The notes: generated from the sequence alone by a model not told the origin. A stretch of DNA of 64,000 nucleotides from Acanthosepion esculentum (GCA_964036315.1 OZ038482.1:11583698-11647697), one strand, 5' to 3'; shown: positions 1 through 10,143, counted from the stretch's first letter. Numbers and translations are program-made.

Positions 1-690
1 ATACTCCATAGAAAATAAAAATAAAAACAGCAAATATGGCACTAAACCACAAATCAAATTTTATCTCACAGAATTTGCATAAATTTCATGTTTTTTATCC
101 CCCCCCACATTATGTTGTTATCTTAACCTTTTCAAAGTAAGAAAAAATATTTGTCTATTTTTATAGTTTCTTTCCCTGCCACCTCAAATAATTGCACTTT
201 TTCTGTTTTCAGAAGGCAACACTTTTATCGTCATTTCAACCAGATTACTTTTGAAGAAAAAAAAAATCCCTTTTTTGTTAGGTTGCTTGAATAAATTGAT
301 AAGGATTTGATTCCTATTACATGTGCAGTGCAGAATTAGATGCATCCAAATCAGCAACTGCTGAAATGATAAACAATTAATGGACAGACACAGCAAAAAA
401 GTTATTTAAGAATTTCTCATTTATGTTATGTTTCTATATTGACTGAATCTCTCTCATTGCATTTAGGAATATTTTAATTTGCCAATTAAACATGATGAAT
501 TAATTAGCATATGTTACTAAAAAAAAAATATTTGTTTTTGATATTACCATTATTTTTTTTTTTTAAATTTTTCCAGACCCTTTTTGTCTAGATATCTGAT
601 CTCTATTTACTAAGTGACATTTCTATAAGAAACGGTCACTTTTGATATCACACCTCCATATCATTCCCTCATCACCAATCAGAATCTCTT
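1..690. other. AT-rich non-coding stretch
   Basis: I see no gene or recognisable mobile element here. The sequence is strongly AT-rich, with long A and T runs and a short poly-C run near 101-107. The short frames on both strands have low-complexity translations and no recognisable motif. Confidence 0.6.
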
Positions 691-699
691 CAGCTATGG

Positions 700-900
700 T
701 CAATGATTGTACTCTCAATGAGGTTCCCTGATTTGAACAGTGGTTCATTCTTTCACTCCAGGAAGTACCTGGTTCCTTCTGCCATATTTTATCTTTACAA
801 GAGATTAAGCCAAAAATGTACCAGAGCCTGACAGCCAAGCTCTCAACAGACTTATCTCTGTCCAATAGCATAGCTTGTAACTTATAATACTTCAAGAACA
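700..900 (+). pseudogene. LINE (Family A, CR1/Jockey-type) C-terminal fragment
   Basis: From 751 one plus-strand frame reads FHSRKYLVPSAIFYLYK and then a stop. This matches the region after the RT domain of CR1/Jockey-type LINEs, where the sequence is like 'SRKYLTPxAMLYLYKSxIRPKMEYC'. The fragment is short and has lost its frame on both sides. It lies just upstream of a better preserved piece of the same region at 960-1480, so the two may be remnants of separate insertions. No EN or RT catalytic motif is present. The assignment rests on one motif block. Confidence 0.55.
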
Positions 901-959
901 AAGCTGATTTCTATTCATTATCACCAAACTGATCCTAAATTATCACCAGTCATCTTGCT

Positions 960-1480
960 TTGATCCTCTTTGGGGACTAAAATTCACTCCAGACCTCAAG
1001 TGGAACTCACATAAATAATCCATAGCTAAAGAGACTGGAAAAATGGTTGGCTCCTTATATTGCTCCAGGAAGTACTTAACATTATCCGCCATGCTCTGTC
1101 TATACAAGAACATGATCAAGCCAAAAATGGAGTATTGGTTCCTTCTCTAGCCTGGAGCTGCCCAATCCTTTCCTTCCAGCCATGACAGAGTTCAAAAGCA
1201 TTTCAGTGGGGCCTTGTAGGCAATTATTTTCCACACTACAACCCCCCTTGACCTACAAATGCAGCATTGCAGACCAACTAACCACTCTGTTACTATTTCC
1301 ATAAAAAATTGTTCTGATCAGCTACATTTCCTAGTTCCTTACAGCTAATACCCACCACGCCATGTACACAGGGGCAAACCTTCATTCCCTTCATATTCCA
1401 TTAGTAAAGAAGAAGTTCCATTCAGACATCAACTTCTTAAGAGCAACTATGTTATGGCTGATGCTCCCTCAAACACTACA
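960..1480 (+). pseudogene. LINE (Family A) C-terminal pseudogene fragment
   Basis: Plus-strand frames carry in order FTPDLKWNSH, AKETGKMVGSLYCSRKYLT, AMLCLYKNMIKPKMEYW, QLFSTLQPPLT, and, near 1395-1470, HSLHIPLVKKKFHSDINF followed by LRATMLWLMLP. This order is that of the conserved C-terminal tail of CR1/Jockey-like LINEs after the RT palm ('...PRTATLWNRLP'). Stops and frame changes separate the blocks, so it is a dead 5'-truncated copy. Another piece of the same tail is at 2356-2495. The poly-A end is not obvious. Confidence 0.75.
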
Positions 1481-1726
1481 ATCTTAACCTCTTCAAGTCT
1501 TTTTTCTAAAGGACTACTACTTTGCAGAACAGACTCCATTGTGGATGTTTACCTGAAGGCTATAATCTTAGTCTCTCTAAGTAAAGTGTCAATCTTTACC
1601 TATTTCCCTCATCCTCGTAATGTTCACTTCCTTCATATACCTCATTCATCATAACCATTTTAAACATTAACTTTCTACTTTGAGTGGCTCACAAGCCTTG
1701 TGTTTGGTGGATTTTAGTATTAAGAA

Positions 1727-1824
1727 AAATTTGTGCAAAGGTCTATTTTAAATTGATAATCACTATAAGCGGAGAGTCTCTAATATCAGACAATCCTGCT
1801 GGCTCTCCCCCACTATAAGACAAT
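1727..1824. repeat. 98-bp direct repeat, copy 1
   Basis: This 98-bp segment starts with aaatttgtgcaaag and ends with ccactataagacaat. It recurs at 3151-3248 in the same orientation with about three visible differences. It contains a shorter motif, ctccccc-actataagacaat, which recurs once more degenerately just after copy 2. I do not recognise the family. It could be part of the flank of a non-autonomous element. Confidence 0.8.
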
Positions 1825-1833
1825 TCAGCTCTT

Positions 1834-2355
1834 TTAGTTTTTGATTCCAGTGCTGTTCATTTTCTGCTCTTCCTGAAGTATGACAAGAAGAATTGCATAA
1901 ACAAAATTGTTTGACAGTCCTTCCTGGTTGTGATAGCACAAAGTCATAAGTCATCGTGATCGAGTGTTTGAGCAAACAGCCCTTTTTCTAAAAGTTGATC
2001 ACCATAGAATCAGCACTCTGTCCAAGAAAGTGTAACTAAGGTCTGCTCAGCAGTGATCCAGTATAAATCACAGATGTGGGTTGTTTTGATATTGAATAAA
2101 CAATGTGCCAGAGTAATTAAAACTGTTGCACTCCAACCTGGGCTCAAAACTCATCATGGCTGATTTGTCAGGTAGTTTAAAGAAATCACCTTTGGGGTGT
2201 TTCTGTTTCCACCTTATATTCTCCTGAGATTTTCAATCAAGTCAGAACTCAGCAAAAAAATCTAAACATAACAAAGATAAACTTCTTCTGTATCTGACCC
2301 CCAAAGAGATCTCAGACCACAAGCATCTCGCTATTTTCATAGAAAATGTATAGAC
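1834..2355. repeat. Non-coding stretch with a dispersed repeat (about 1985-2110)
   Basis: The segment around 2025-2050 (tgtaactaaggtctgctcag and what follows) recurs at about 16,225-16,330. Both copies share a 'gtgggttgttttga/gtgggtgttgaacaaa' type continuation. Identity looks moderate, so this is an old dispersed repeat of unknown class. The rest of the interval holds no coding region I can support. Confidence 0.45.
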
Positions 2356-2495
2356 GAATTACATTCCTTAGTTCCACCAGTTCTAACCTTCACGGCTAAG
2401 ACCTGCCATGCCACGCCAATTGCAGCGAGCCACCCTCATTCCCTTCATATTCCATTGGTGAGATGTATGTTTCACTCGAACAGTTTCTTTCTTTT
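2356..2495 (+). pseudogene. LINE (Family A) C-terminal fragment
   Basis: The plus frame from 2356 reads ELHSLVPPVLTFTAKTCHAT and then HPHSLHIPLVRCMFHSNSFF. These are the 'LHSLVPP' and 'HSLxIPxVRxxFHSxSFF' blocks near the C-terminus of CR1/Jockey-type LINE ORF2. The frame stays open across the fragment, but the protein is truncated on both sides. It overlaps in content with 1330-1470, so the two pieces come from two insertions or from a duplication. Confidence 0.75.
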
Positions 2496-2760
2496 AATCA
2501 TTGCACAAGGCCAATATACACACAAAGCAAATATAGCGACATTTGGTGGAATCGGGCGTTGTCATAAGATAACCTCCCTCCTAACCTCCATATAGTTTGG
2601 GGTTTTCTTGAAGAGGGGATTCTTCTTCTCGAGGGTATGTAACCGACTTGCTCCTATATTTTGGATGGGTGCTTATATATTTACCTGTCACTTGGTTTGT
2701 CCCATGTGTTCACATCATATGTGCAGTTGTGTCGACAACCTGTTCACATGATGAGGACAG

Positions 2761-2801
2761 TTTTGTTCTTATTGGTTGATTCTCAACCAATAAGAACAAA
2801 A
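2761..2801. repeat. Perfect 19-bp hairpin
   Basis: ttttgttcttattggttga (2761-2779) is followed by the 3-nt loop ttc and the exact reverse complement at 2783-2801. There is no mismatch and the stem ends abruptly on both sides. No poly-T tract or gene end accompanies it. It may be a fold-back remnant of an element end. Function unknown. Confidence 0.9.
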
Positions 2802-3004
2802 TTCATCAAAAGAATTTTTACTTGCAATATAGATTATAAATTAATAATAATTCAAAAGTGGTCATTTATTAAATAAAATGGTCAGTCAAAATTATCTACA
2901 CATGACCCCAGAGGTTAGATAAATTTGGGTTACGATGAACAAGTGAACCATTTCAATGTTAGAGAGAATGTAAATGAATAACTTATTTTTAGCTTTCTTC
3001 TTTT

Positions 3005-3150
3005 ATATACCGTCTCTTCAGGATGTAGGTGATGAGTTTTACATCTCTATCCATTCATCCTGGCTTAAATGTTCCATCCATGATATTCTTAGCATCCTTT
3101 TGTAGAACAATATTGCTGAAGAAATTGTCAAGTATTCACTGCCATATATG
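3005..3150 (-). pseudogene. LINE (Family B, RTE-like) C-terminal fragment
   Basis: Read on the minus strand, the segment gives a block like 'FYKRMLRISWMEH'. This is the diagnostic 'MWFYRRMLRISWTEHVSNDEVL' region downstream of the RT domain in RTE-like LINEs. The same region is better preserved at 16,412-16,880 (plus) and 14,632-15,265 (minus). Frames are broken and no catalytic motif is included. Confidence 0.65.
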
Positions 3151-3248
3151 AAATTTGTGCAAAGGTTTATTTTAAATCGATAATCACTATAAGCAGAGAG
3201 TCTCTAATATCAGACAATCCTGCTGGCTCTCCCCCACTATAAGACAAT
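3151..3248. repeat. 98-bp direct repeat, copy 2
   Basis: Second copy of the segment at 1727-1824, same orientation, about 97% identical by eye. It is followed by two degenerate echoes of 'tcccccactataagacaat' out to about 3310, which suggests short tandem slippage at this end. Confidence 0.8.
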
Positions 3249-3530
3249 CCAACACATCAATCAATACAAGACAATTCTGTCGACAGTCCCCCACCATAAG
3301 ATAGTCCTGCAGATTAAAGTGAGGAGATTCTGTTAAAAGAATCTTAGCTTATTTCTCTAAAACTTTTGCAATAAGGTATTTCTTATTTTATAAAGATTTT
3401 AACACCAAATACAAAAGCCATGTGTTGTGAAACAGTATTACCATCTTGAATATTATTTTGATTGCAGTACGGGAAATTCATATTTTGTTTTGATTCACTG
3501 TGGAATTCACTTCTTGGTGTGCTTGTCAAA

Positions 3531-3595
3531 CTCTCTGCCTCCAGGCAGAGAGGAACCCAGATGAGGCTATGTTGAAGGGCGGAGTCTCATCTGGG
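3531..3595. repeat. Two adjacent perfect 10-bp hairpins
   Basis: The 10-base arms ctctctgcct and aggcagagag (3531-3552) enclose a 2-nt loop. A few bases later cccagatgag (3556-3565) pairs with ctcatctggg (3586-3595). The segment is GC-richer than its surroundings. A further partial inverted repeat (gtaggtagacagctaccca) follows. This could be the structured end of a small non-autonomous element. I do not recognise the family. Confidence 0.7.
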
Positions 3596-3912
3596 GTAGG
3601 TAGACAGCTACCCAACCCTGTGTATATGCCCACCACCTACTTTATAATGATAACTATTTAAATATAAATTGTGATACATCTCAGTGGCTTACTGCTTTGC
3701 ATGGGGTGATACACTGTTTTTTTTTGTTTTTTGTTTTTTAATTGGTAACAGAGAATCTGGGACTAGGAGAGCTATATAACACCAGTTTTTTTCTAAGTCA
3801 AGAGAAGCCCTCTTAACATGCAGATATGTGAAAACCAGACCATGCAAGATGGATGCAAGAATTTTGAATTTTTATTCTTTCCATCATAGATATGTCATAG
3901 CAGATTAATAGA

Positions 3913-4145
3913 AATGGTAATATTAGCCATTTAAGGAAACATTCGGCATTCATTGACCAAGCTGCCAGCGCTACTGTCAATTGAAATTTATAAAATCTTT
4001 CTCTTAAAACAGTAGCTAGTATTGATTTTTCCAGTATTGATGGCAATTTCCATCGTAACTTTTTATTTGAAGTTGTGCAGAATGTCAAAATCTTGATTAT
4101 GTCATTCTCTTTTCTTGGTTAAAACATATCTGGTTTGCTGGCAGT
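3913..4145. repeat. Dispersed repeat with a coding-like minus strand, copy 1
   Basis: This segment (ggtaatattagccatttaagg through gattatgtcattctc) matches 61,491-61,770 in the same orientation and about 18,121-18,230 inverted. The minus strand of this copy is open for 91 codons, and copy 2 has a similar but interrupted translation with 'TSNKKLRWK / TSNRRFRRK' blocks. That pattern suggests decayed coding sequence of a mobile element rather than a SINE. I cannot name the family. Confidence 0.6.
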
Positions 4146-4149
4146 TGAG

Positions 4150-4620
4150 TGTTCAATCCATGGGTCAGGTAGTATAGAAAAGTGATATATTCTGGTTTGG
4201 TGGAAGAGATGGACAAGTGAGTATTGATTGATATGAGTTATATCTCCTAAGTATAGCAGAATGCGAACAATCTACTCAATGGATTAAATAAAGATCTCAC
4301 TTTAAAATTCCAAAAAGGTTAATAAATATGACATACATCTGAAGAAGGCTGGAAGATTTTTTTTTTTTGCTAAATTTCATGTCCCTTCAGGACATAGGCA
4401 ATCATGGCTCTCCACAGATTTCTTTACTTTATTATCTGTAAATTACCATGACTTCTTGGGAAAGATAGTGGAGTGATTTCCTGTGACTTTTAACATGGTT
4501 ATAAATTTAGAGTAGTCCTTCTCCTAGACTGGCTGCTACCCAAGGCTAGAGAGCCCAGTCTACTCTGCTATTTAAAAAATAGCTTGAAGAAAAAGACTGG
4601 ATTCATGCTTTTCACAAGGA
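4150..4620. other. No gene seen
   Basis: AT-rich unique-looking sequence with a T run near 4358. The part from about 4365 to 4560 contains short blocks such as ccttcaggacataggcaatcatggctctcc that could be LINE-derived on the minus strand, but I could not anchor them to a motif. Confidence 0.4.
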
Positions 4621-4624
4621 GATT

Positions 4625-4960
4625 AATAAAAAAATGAATGCAATAGATGACTGGAATTTGAACTCGGCTCTCTGGTTCCATTTTCTGTGCAGATAACCAT
4701 CATGTGGTGGTGGCAAAGTGACTGAAGATGAGATGTGAGGTTAGGACCAATATCATTGCAGATTCTTCTTTGGATTTTGTCAAAAAGCTTTAAATATATA
4801 GCAAAAGCACCAGACCAGAAGTGGCAGCAATATTCAATTGGTAGACTTATAAAGGTGTAGAAAAACTGTCTATCACACAACACAGTCAACCAATTTTACT
4901 AGTAGCAGACATAGCACTTGATTCATTGTCAAAAGAAATACTGTAAATATATAAACTTTG
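4625..4960 (-). pseudogene. LINE (Family A) C-terminal fragment
   Basis: The minus strand reads IEYCCHFWSGAFAIYLKLF and then DKIQRRICNDIGPNLTSHLQ, followed by a degenerate 'LSHRRNVASLSL' block. This is the region after the RT palm of CR1/Jockey-type LINEs ('MEYCCHIWSGAPAIYL..LDKIQRRICNLIG'). Upstream, near 4870-4960, the frame shifts into 'ESIIxLYxSTIHPC'-like sequence. It is truncated and inactive. The same tail appears on the plus strand at 23,830-24,150 and 58,900-59,250. Confidence 0.8.
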
Positions 4961-5234
4961 CCTAATGCCAGTGTTGTCAAACTTCGAATCATGACTAAAA
5001 TTCATTCATTTAAATCATCTCATGATTAGAATCAACAACAGCATTCAATTCTTAAGTTTATGTCATTATATTTAAATTTCATTAATTATTGAAAAAAACC
5101 CAAAAGATTTCTGAGTTTGAAGCACATTACCATAAGAATGGAAACTTAATGCAGGCATATTGCTCAGGTTGATTCAATGGTGAATGGTGTATATCTAAAT
5201 GGCAGTAAGTTTGACATGTCATAACTCAAGTCAT

Positions 5235-5745
5235 GTAACCCACACACTGCTGGTGACCTCTTGCTGAACAAGGAATTCCAGCTATCATTTCATGATTTTG
5301 AGTATAAGAGTTCTTTTTGTTACTATTTAAGACTTCCTTGTTGTTTCCTTGCTCTGTCCATAGAATTTTCAGTATCCTTCTGTAGAATCACTCTAATTTT
5401 CTCCTCATCTGTGGGGAAATTGTCCAACATTCACTTCCAATGGATGGGGGGGGTATCACATAGCAATTAAGCTCTGTTTTCTTTGTTTCTTAAAAGATCT
5501 TTCCATTTCTCAGCCTTTTGCTTAGCTTCTGGAATGCCTCTTTCACTAGTCCAAAGCGTGTTCAGATCTCGGTGTTTTATTTTTCGTCCTCTCTTAAAGC
5601 AGTTCCCAGATATGAACCTCTGCGCTTCCGACTGATGTTTATATCACCAATTTGGAACTTGCATTTTGAGCTTTTTCTCTTTCTGATAACAATTATTGAA
5701 ATCTATCCATTTTTCTTTTTCAGATTCTGTTTTTTGATCATTTTA
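5235..5745 (-). pseudogene. LINE (Family B, RTE-like) fragment, badly decayed
   Basis: The minus-strand translation has broken blocks that line up in order with the post-RT region of RTE-like LINEs. They are a '...FKRGRKIKHRDLNTLWT' block and then the cysteine-containing 'ECWTI...FYRRMLRI' neighbourhood near 5340-5400. The DNA is also clearly related to 14,640-15,060: both contain cagcatcctt/cagtatccttctgtagaa, 'ttcactgccatat' and 'tcagatctcggtgtt' type blocks. No frame is open for long. Confidence 0.55.
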
Positions 5746-5749
5746 GATC

Positions 5750-7420
5750 AAAATCCATCATTCAAGAGTACCAAACAGATATTGATGCACCAGAGAGAGA
5801 CTGCATTCAGGCATAGAACTTCAAACATATCCTGAAAGTCTGACTAAAGACTACCAATTTTTCACAGAATTCTGAATACTCAGTATATAGATATTTTTAA
5901 TGCAAAAGACTTATTCCATCCATTTTCTAATTTTTTAAGGAAAATATTTTATCTTATTTAACATAGACTTTTGGCAAAAGCTATACTTTTTATTGCCATA
6001 AGATTAACAAACGTCTGCTGTATAAGTTCAAGTTTTCTATTTTTATAATATGATGGGAAAGCAAGGGATGAGAAAAAAATATTCTTCATACTCAATAACT
6101 TCATCTTTTTTACTTTTACAATTTTTTAATTCAAGTTTAAAATGTTTCTCAAATCTTAATAGGAGCAAATGTTTTTTTCAAATATTTAAAGCAAACTTTC
6201 AAATCAATTGATCAATTTTAAACTTTTTGTTATTAGAATCCCCCAAGGAGAATTAAGGTACGGAAAAAAAAATAACATTATCAGAACCTTTGGGGGAGAT
6301 CCTGAGAAGACAGTCCAGCATTTTTTAAATCAGTGTATTCATTATTGTGTTGTAAGCTTTTGTGGTAAATAAATTCAGTATTTAATTTGGAAGGTAAAGG
6401 GCCATTTTTTTTTTCTAATTAGTCAATATCAGTCCCTCACATTTGTTATCAATTTTCAGTTTTGAGAGCCACGTTGCTATGGCAACTCATATTATTACCA
6501 TCTAATGCTTCTTTGTATTTTACTGATTTTAAATTGGTTTTTAAAAATTGCAAATAAAAATATTGCAAATTATAAGGGTTTTTTCTTGTTTTTGTTTTTG
6601 GAAAAAGTATACTCAATATTTATAATTTCTGATTTTGTTTAATCATTTCCTCCCAAGCAAGGTGATAAAGCCACTAAGACACAAGGAGTTGCTGAGAAAA
6701 ATCCACAGATAATAATAATAATTCCAACAACCATGACAAAATTAGGCACATAATTCTAACCACCAATTCAATAACAGCTACAATCGAAAATAACTGATCC
6801 AAACTAAATCTAAAAGTCATCAACAATAAAAAAAATAATAAGAGATATAGTTAGCACCAAATGAGTTAGATACAACAACAGGACTGAGGCAGGAATATAC
6901 AGAATAGATTGTGGAAAATGCCGATCCAGAAACCTGAAAGAAAGATGTTGCATAACAACACTTTAAATGCACTTGTAGTTCACCGTAATACATCTGACCA
7001 CAATTTTGAATTAATAAGTGCCAGTGTGATCAAGAGAGAGATTCGTGAAGAAGAAAATACATTGAAAGTGTGCTGATCTCACAATTCATAAGACCAAGAC
7101 CATACATAACATTGCCAATCATCACAAAAGCAATAGCAGCACAACGTGGTATATGTGCTGAGAGAGAGAGAAAAAAAAGATCCACACAAAGTGAGTGAAT
7201 TTCAAATCCAGACAGATATAATAAAACACAGATATCATAAAAAGAAAAGGACATACTGGTCATCAGATCTGATAAGGCAATTTAATTTATTGCTCTTCTG
7301 AACCTCAAAAATTCCAATGCATGTTCATTACACAAAGTTTTGTCTTCCATTCCAACCTGAAGGTGCCAAAACTAACACATGTTCATGAAATGCATTGTCA
7401 TTAAAAAAAAGTTTTGCCAC
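5750..7420. other. Long AT-rich stretch without a recognised gene
   Basis: I see no transposase, RT or host-protein motif. A short imperfect inverted repeat (cccccaaggag at 6240 and cctttggggg at 6287) lies in the middle. An (aat)n-like run is at about 6712-6722. The part at 6,890-7,260 has low-complexity purine-rich stretches such as agagagagag. A 77-codon minus frame at 7030-7263 is hydrophobic but matches nothing I know. Confidence 0.5.
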
Positions 7421-7429
7421 TTTTCAGTT

Positions 7430-8330
7430 GTCATGGATTAGTACAAACTTGATCTCTTCAAAGTTCAGAGCCAACCAATCTCTATCCTACTTGTCTTCAT
7501 AATGCACTCTTCTTATTCCCTCTTTCCCCACTTACAGCAATCTCACTCAGCAACCTTGGGTGGCCTTTGGGCTTCGTATTGGGTGAACTAATGGCATTAA
7601 AATCTCTACATTGCATTTAAATTTCTGAAGATTGTAGATGTCAGGGAAACAGGAAACATAAGAGAGTTCCACTGGCAAGAAGTGCGAGAAAAGAAACTGT
7701 TAGAATAGAAGTGGTAGTTGCAACTAGTTAGTTCAGCAATAAAAAAGTGGGACCTATTTGGCAATCCAGCAACACGCTTAAATTCATGTAACCAAGGCAC
7801 CAGGGGAAAAAGCTTATCAGAACAGTTGCCATAGAAATATTTCTAGAAAAGCGATAGGAAAGCCACTTCACATTGGCGAGAAAGGGATTGAAGCCAGGAT
7901 ACCTGGCCAGGATGGATTACATTACAGATCCATCTTTGAATTTTATCAAGAATCTTAAGATAAATAGGAGCACCGAACCAAATATTGCAGTAGTAGTCAG
8001 TGCAGGGATGAATGGTAGATTTATAAAGGTGCAAGATGGATTCTGACAAGAAAAGTTTTCTGACATGGCACAGTGAATCAACTTTTCCAGCCATAGACTT
8101 AAGCCATTGATACAATATAATCACTCCGCTTCATGTCAGTGGAAAACACAAGCCCAAGAAGGGGCAATAAGTTACTCACCATTCTGATGGCAGGCAAAAA
8201 AGGTTCTCTCCATAAATTAAATGAAAACAGTTTTGTTTTGGAGGCAGTAAAATTTACAAGCCATTCCTTGCCCCAGTTAACCACTGATTGAAAGTCCTTT
8301 TTCAAGAGTTTGTTTAGTGGCATATCAACT
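7430..8330 (-). pseudogene. LINE (Family A) RT tail to 3' end, frameshifted
   Basis: Three consecutive minus-strand frames make one decayed LINE tail. First (8323-8099): VVNWGKEWLVNFTASKTKLF and then PLLGLVFSTDMKRSDYI, the thumb region after the YADD box. Second (8124-7843): GKVDSLCHVRKLFLSESILH, LYKSTIHPCTDYYCNIWFGA and LDKIQRWICNVIHPG. Third (7800-7606): FYSNSFFSRTSCQWNSLMFP, the terminal 'SSFFPRTSxLWNSLP' block. At least two frameshifts separate them. EN and the RT catalytic motifs are absent, so it is a 5'-truncated dead copy. It is the longest Family A tail on the minus strand here. Confidence 0.88.
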
Positions 8331-8339
8331 CCTTATGGA

Positions 8340-9220
8340 TCATTTAACACTGAAACTTAATTGTAATTTCTTTTATAAAAATGTATTGCTGGTATTTTTA
8401 CTATAAAAACGTATTTTTATACTTTCATAGTATTTTGACCCCAGTTTGACAGTTAATTATTTCCCAATAGTTGGGACCCTAAAATGTGCTACCATCTCAT
8501 GTCAGGGTAGACCTAGGGGCAACAGCAATTAAGAAGTGGTTCCACACTCCTCAAAACCTCCCAATCAGAGGCCTTGTTGCTGGATGTAGTTTATTGTTAT
8601 ACCCAGGACGGCCTTTTTCAGGAGTAGTTGCCAGTTTACTACTCAGGGTCTATAAGAATTGTTCTAAATATTCTATGCAAGTTGTAAATCTTTTCCAAAT
8701 ATCACCTTTAGAAAGCTATTATTTTTATGTTGCGATTAATTTGATTAAGAACAATTATCTAGCAATGTACAAAATTGTTGCCATCAACTTGTTTACAATT
8801 TTGACAAGATTCATAATATATCCATTCAAGAGGGAAAATCTGTGCTTCTTTTGGTGATCCAGTGAAAGGAAAGCAATGTTTTATTATATGAATTCATTCG
8901 TGAAGAGTCCCAAATTCCTTCTTCATTCATTTCATACATGATGCTCCATCTATTGTTATTGAAAGCACATTTTTAGTGATAATTTCTGTCATTTTAAACA
9001 ATTCCAAACAGCCTGACAAATAGTTTCACCTCTTGTTTCTCCTGTAGGTGATATTAATTCAATCAATCTTCTTGGTGGACTTTTAGAATTAATAGATCTC
9101 CATAACAATGCAATTTATTCAATATCATTTGCATCATATGATTCATCATTGACAATTGAATATGCTGGAGCAGAACTAATAATCTTTGATCTGCTGATCA
9201 ATAATATAGGAAGTTATATC
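8340..9220. other. No gene; contains a single-copy relative of the 31-bp minisatellite
   Basis: Mostly unique AT-rich DNA. The segment 8582-8612 (ggatgtagtttattgttata then cccaggacggc) closely resembles one unit of the minisatellite at 29,123-29,742. The flanks also match: ggccttgttgct before it, and 'tgggaccctaa' at 8474 as at the distal edge of the minisatellite. This looks like the unexpanded form of the same dispersed repeat. Confidence 0.6.
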
Positions 9221-9279
9221 AATAACTCTTGGGTTCATCTTGCCAAGGGGAAATAACTCTTTGGTTCATCTTATCAAGG

Positions 9280-9331
<52 letters not shown>
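9221..9331. repeat. 31-bp duplication followed by a (TA)n microsatellite
   Basis: A 31-bp unit (aataactcttgggttcatct...) is duplicated in tandem at 9221-9251 and 9252-9281 with a few differences. It then runs directly into about 25 TA repeats (9282-9331). Confidence 0.9.
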
Positions 9332-9334
<3 letters not shown>

Positions 9335-9539
9335 GCAACATGTCATTATTAAGTCATGTGTTGTTAAAAATTACAGAACTTTTCCATTTAATAATCTTTT
9401 TTTCATTTTTTCTCAATAGTTTTTTAATATTTGGGCCTATGTTGTTGAAATAAGACTCTAATCCATGATGTTTTGCCAAGCATTTTCAGTTACTGTCAGC
9501 TGTCATCATGGCTGTATGTTTTGGTTTTTAATAACACAT

Positions 9540-9700
9540 GCCTTAATATATATTGTCATCCACAGACAGACTGTTTTGCTGTATCACAGCTCATCAGTGT
9601 GACTAGATATCTGGTTGCCCCTAGCTAGGATCGAAACCTGACTGAATTGGCGTCAGTCAAAGATTCTACCACTAATCCATTGGCGCATAGCAGGGATGAA
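9540..9700 (-). repeat. tRNA-derived SINE with hammerhead-like body (copy 1)
   Basis: On the minus strand a tRNA-like head carries a box A (tggattagtggtag) and, about 40 nt on, a box B (ggtttcgatcc). These are the RNA polymerase III internal promoter elements. The 5' half resembles tRNA-Gly. The body then contains CTGATGA, a 5-bp stem (gctgt/acagc) and AAAAC, and ends in a TA-rich tail (gacaatatatatt). The body lines up with a hammerhead ribozyme fold in which the invariant G of GAAAC is A. A second copy is at 9925-10,065. Confidence 0.75.
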
Positions 9701-9834
9701 GGTAAATTTAAGCGATAAACACACAGTGACTGAGAGAACTCAATTCGATTTACCGAAGAGTCTTGCATTATGAGCCGTAATAGTCACTGTTTACAAACCC
9801 ACACTTCCTCCCCAGAGAGCTCAATTGAAATAAA

Positions 9835-9844
9835 TTTTTCAGGA

Positions 9845-9898
<54 letters not shown>

Positions 9899-9908
9899 TC
9901 CTGAAAAA
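9835..9908. repeat. (TA)n tract enclosed by an 11-bp perfect inverted repeat
   Basis: tttttcaggag (9835-9845) and ctcctgaaaaa (9898-9908) flank about 26 TA repeats, which are themselves self-complementary. The whole 74 bp is therefore a nearly perfect palindrome that could extrude as a cruciform. Confidence 0.9.
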
Positions 9909-9924
9909 AATATATAAATATATA

Positions 9925-10065
9925 TATAAATGTCATTTGCAGACTGTACTGCTTTGCTATATCACAGCTCCTCAGTGCAACTAGACAACCTCAAGCCCAG
10001 ATCGAAACCCAACCAATTTGGTTTCAGTCAGAGCTTCTACCACTGAGCCATCTTCACTCGACAGA
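9925..10065 (-). repeat. tRNA-derived SINE with hammerhead-like body (copy 2)
   Basis: The minus strand has box A (tggctcagtggtagaag) and box B (gggtttcgatc), followed by a body homologous to copy 1: cactgaggagctgtgatata and so on, ending in tgacatttatata. The would-be core is more decayed: CTGATGA is CTGAGGA, the stem has one change, and GAAAC is AAAGC. The TA-rich tail joins the (TA)n palindrome at 9835-9908. Confidence 0.75.
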
Positions 10066-10143
10066 ATAAGTCAGCCAAATCTATTGTATTGTTTTTACAA
10101 ACGTAAACAAATGCCAAGCAGCCATAGTGCTCCATTCATTTTA

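Noticed and set aside
7030..7263. 77-codon hydrophobic minus frame as a membrane protein
   Set aside because: No homology, no gene context; likely chance in AT-rich DNA.
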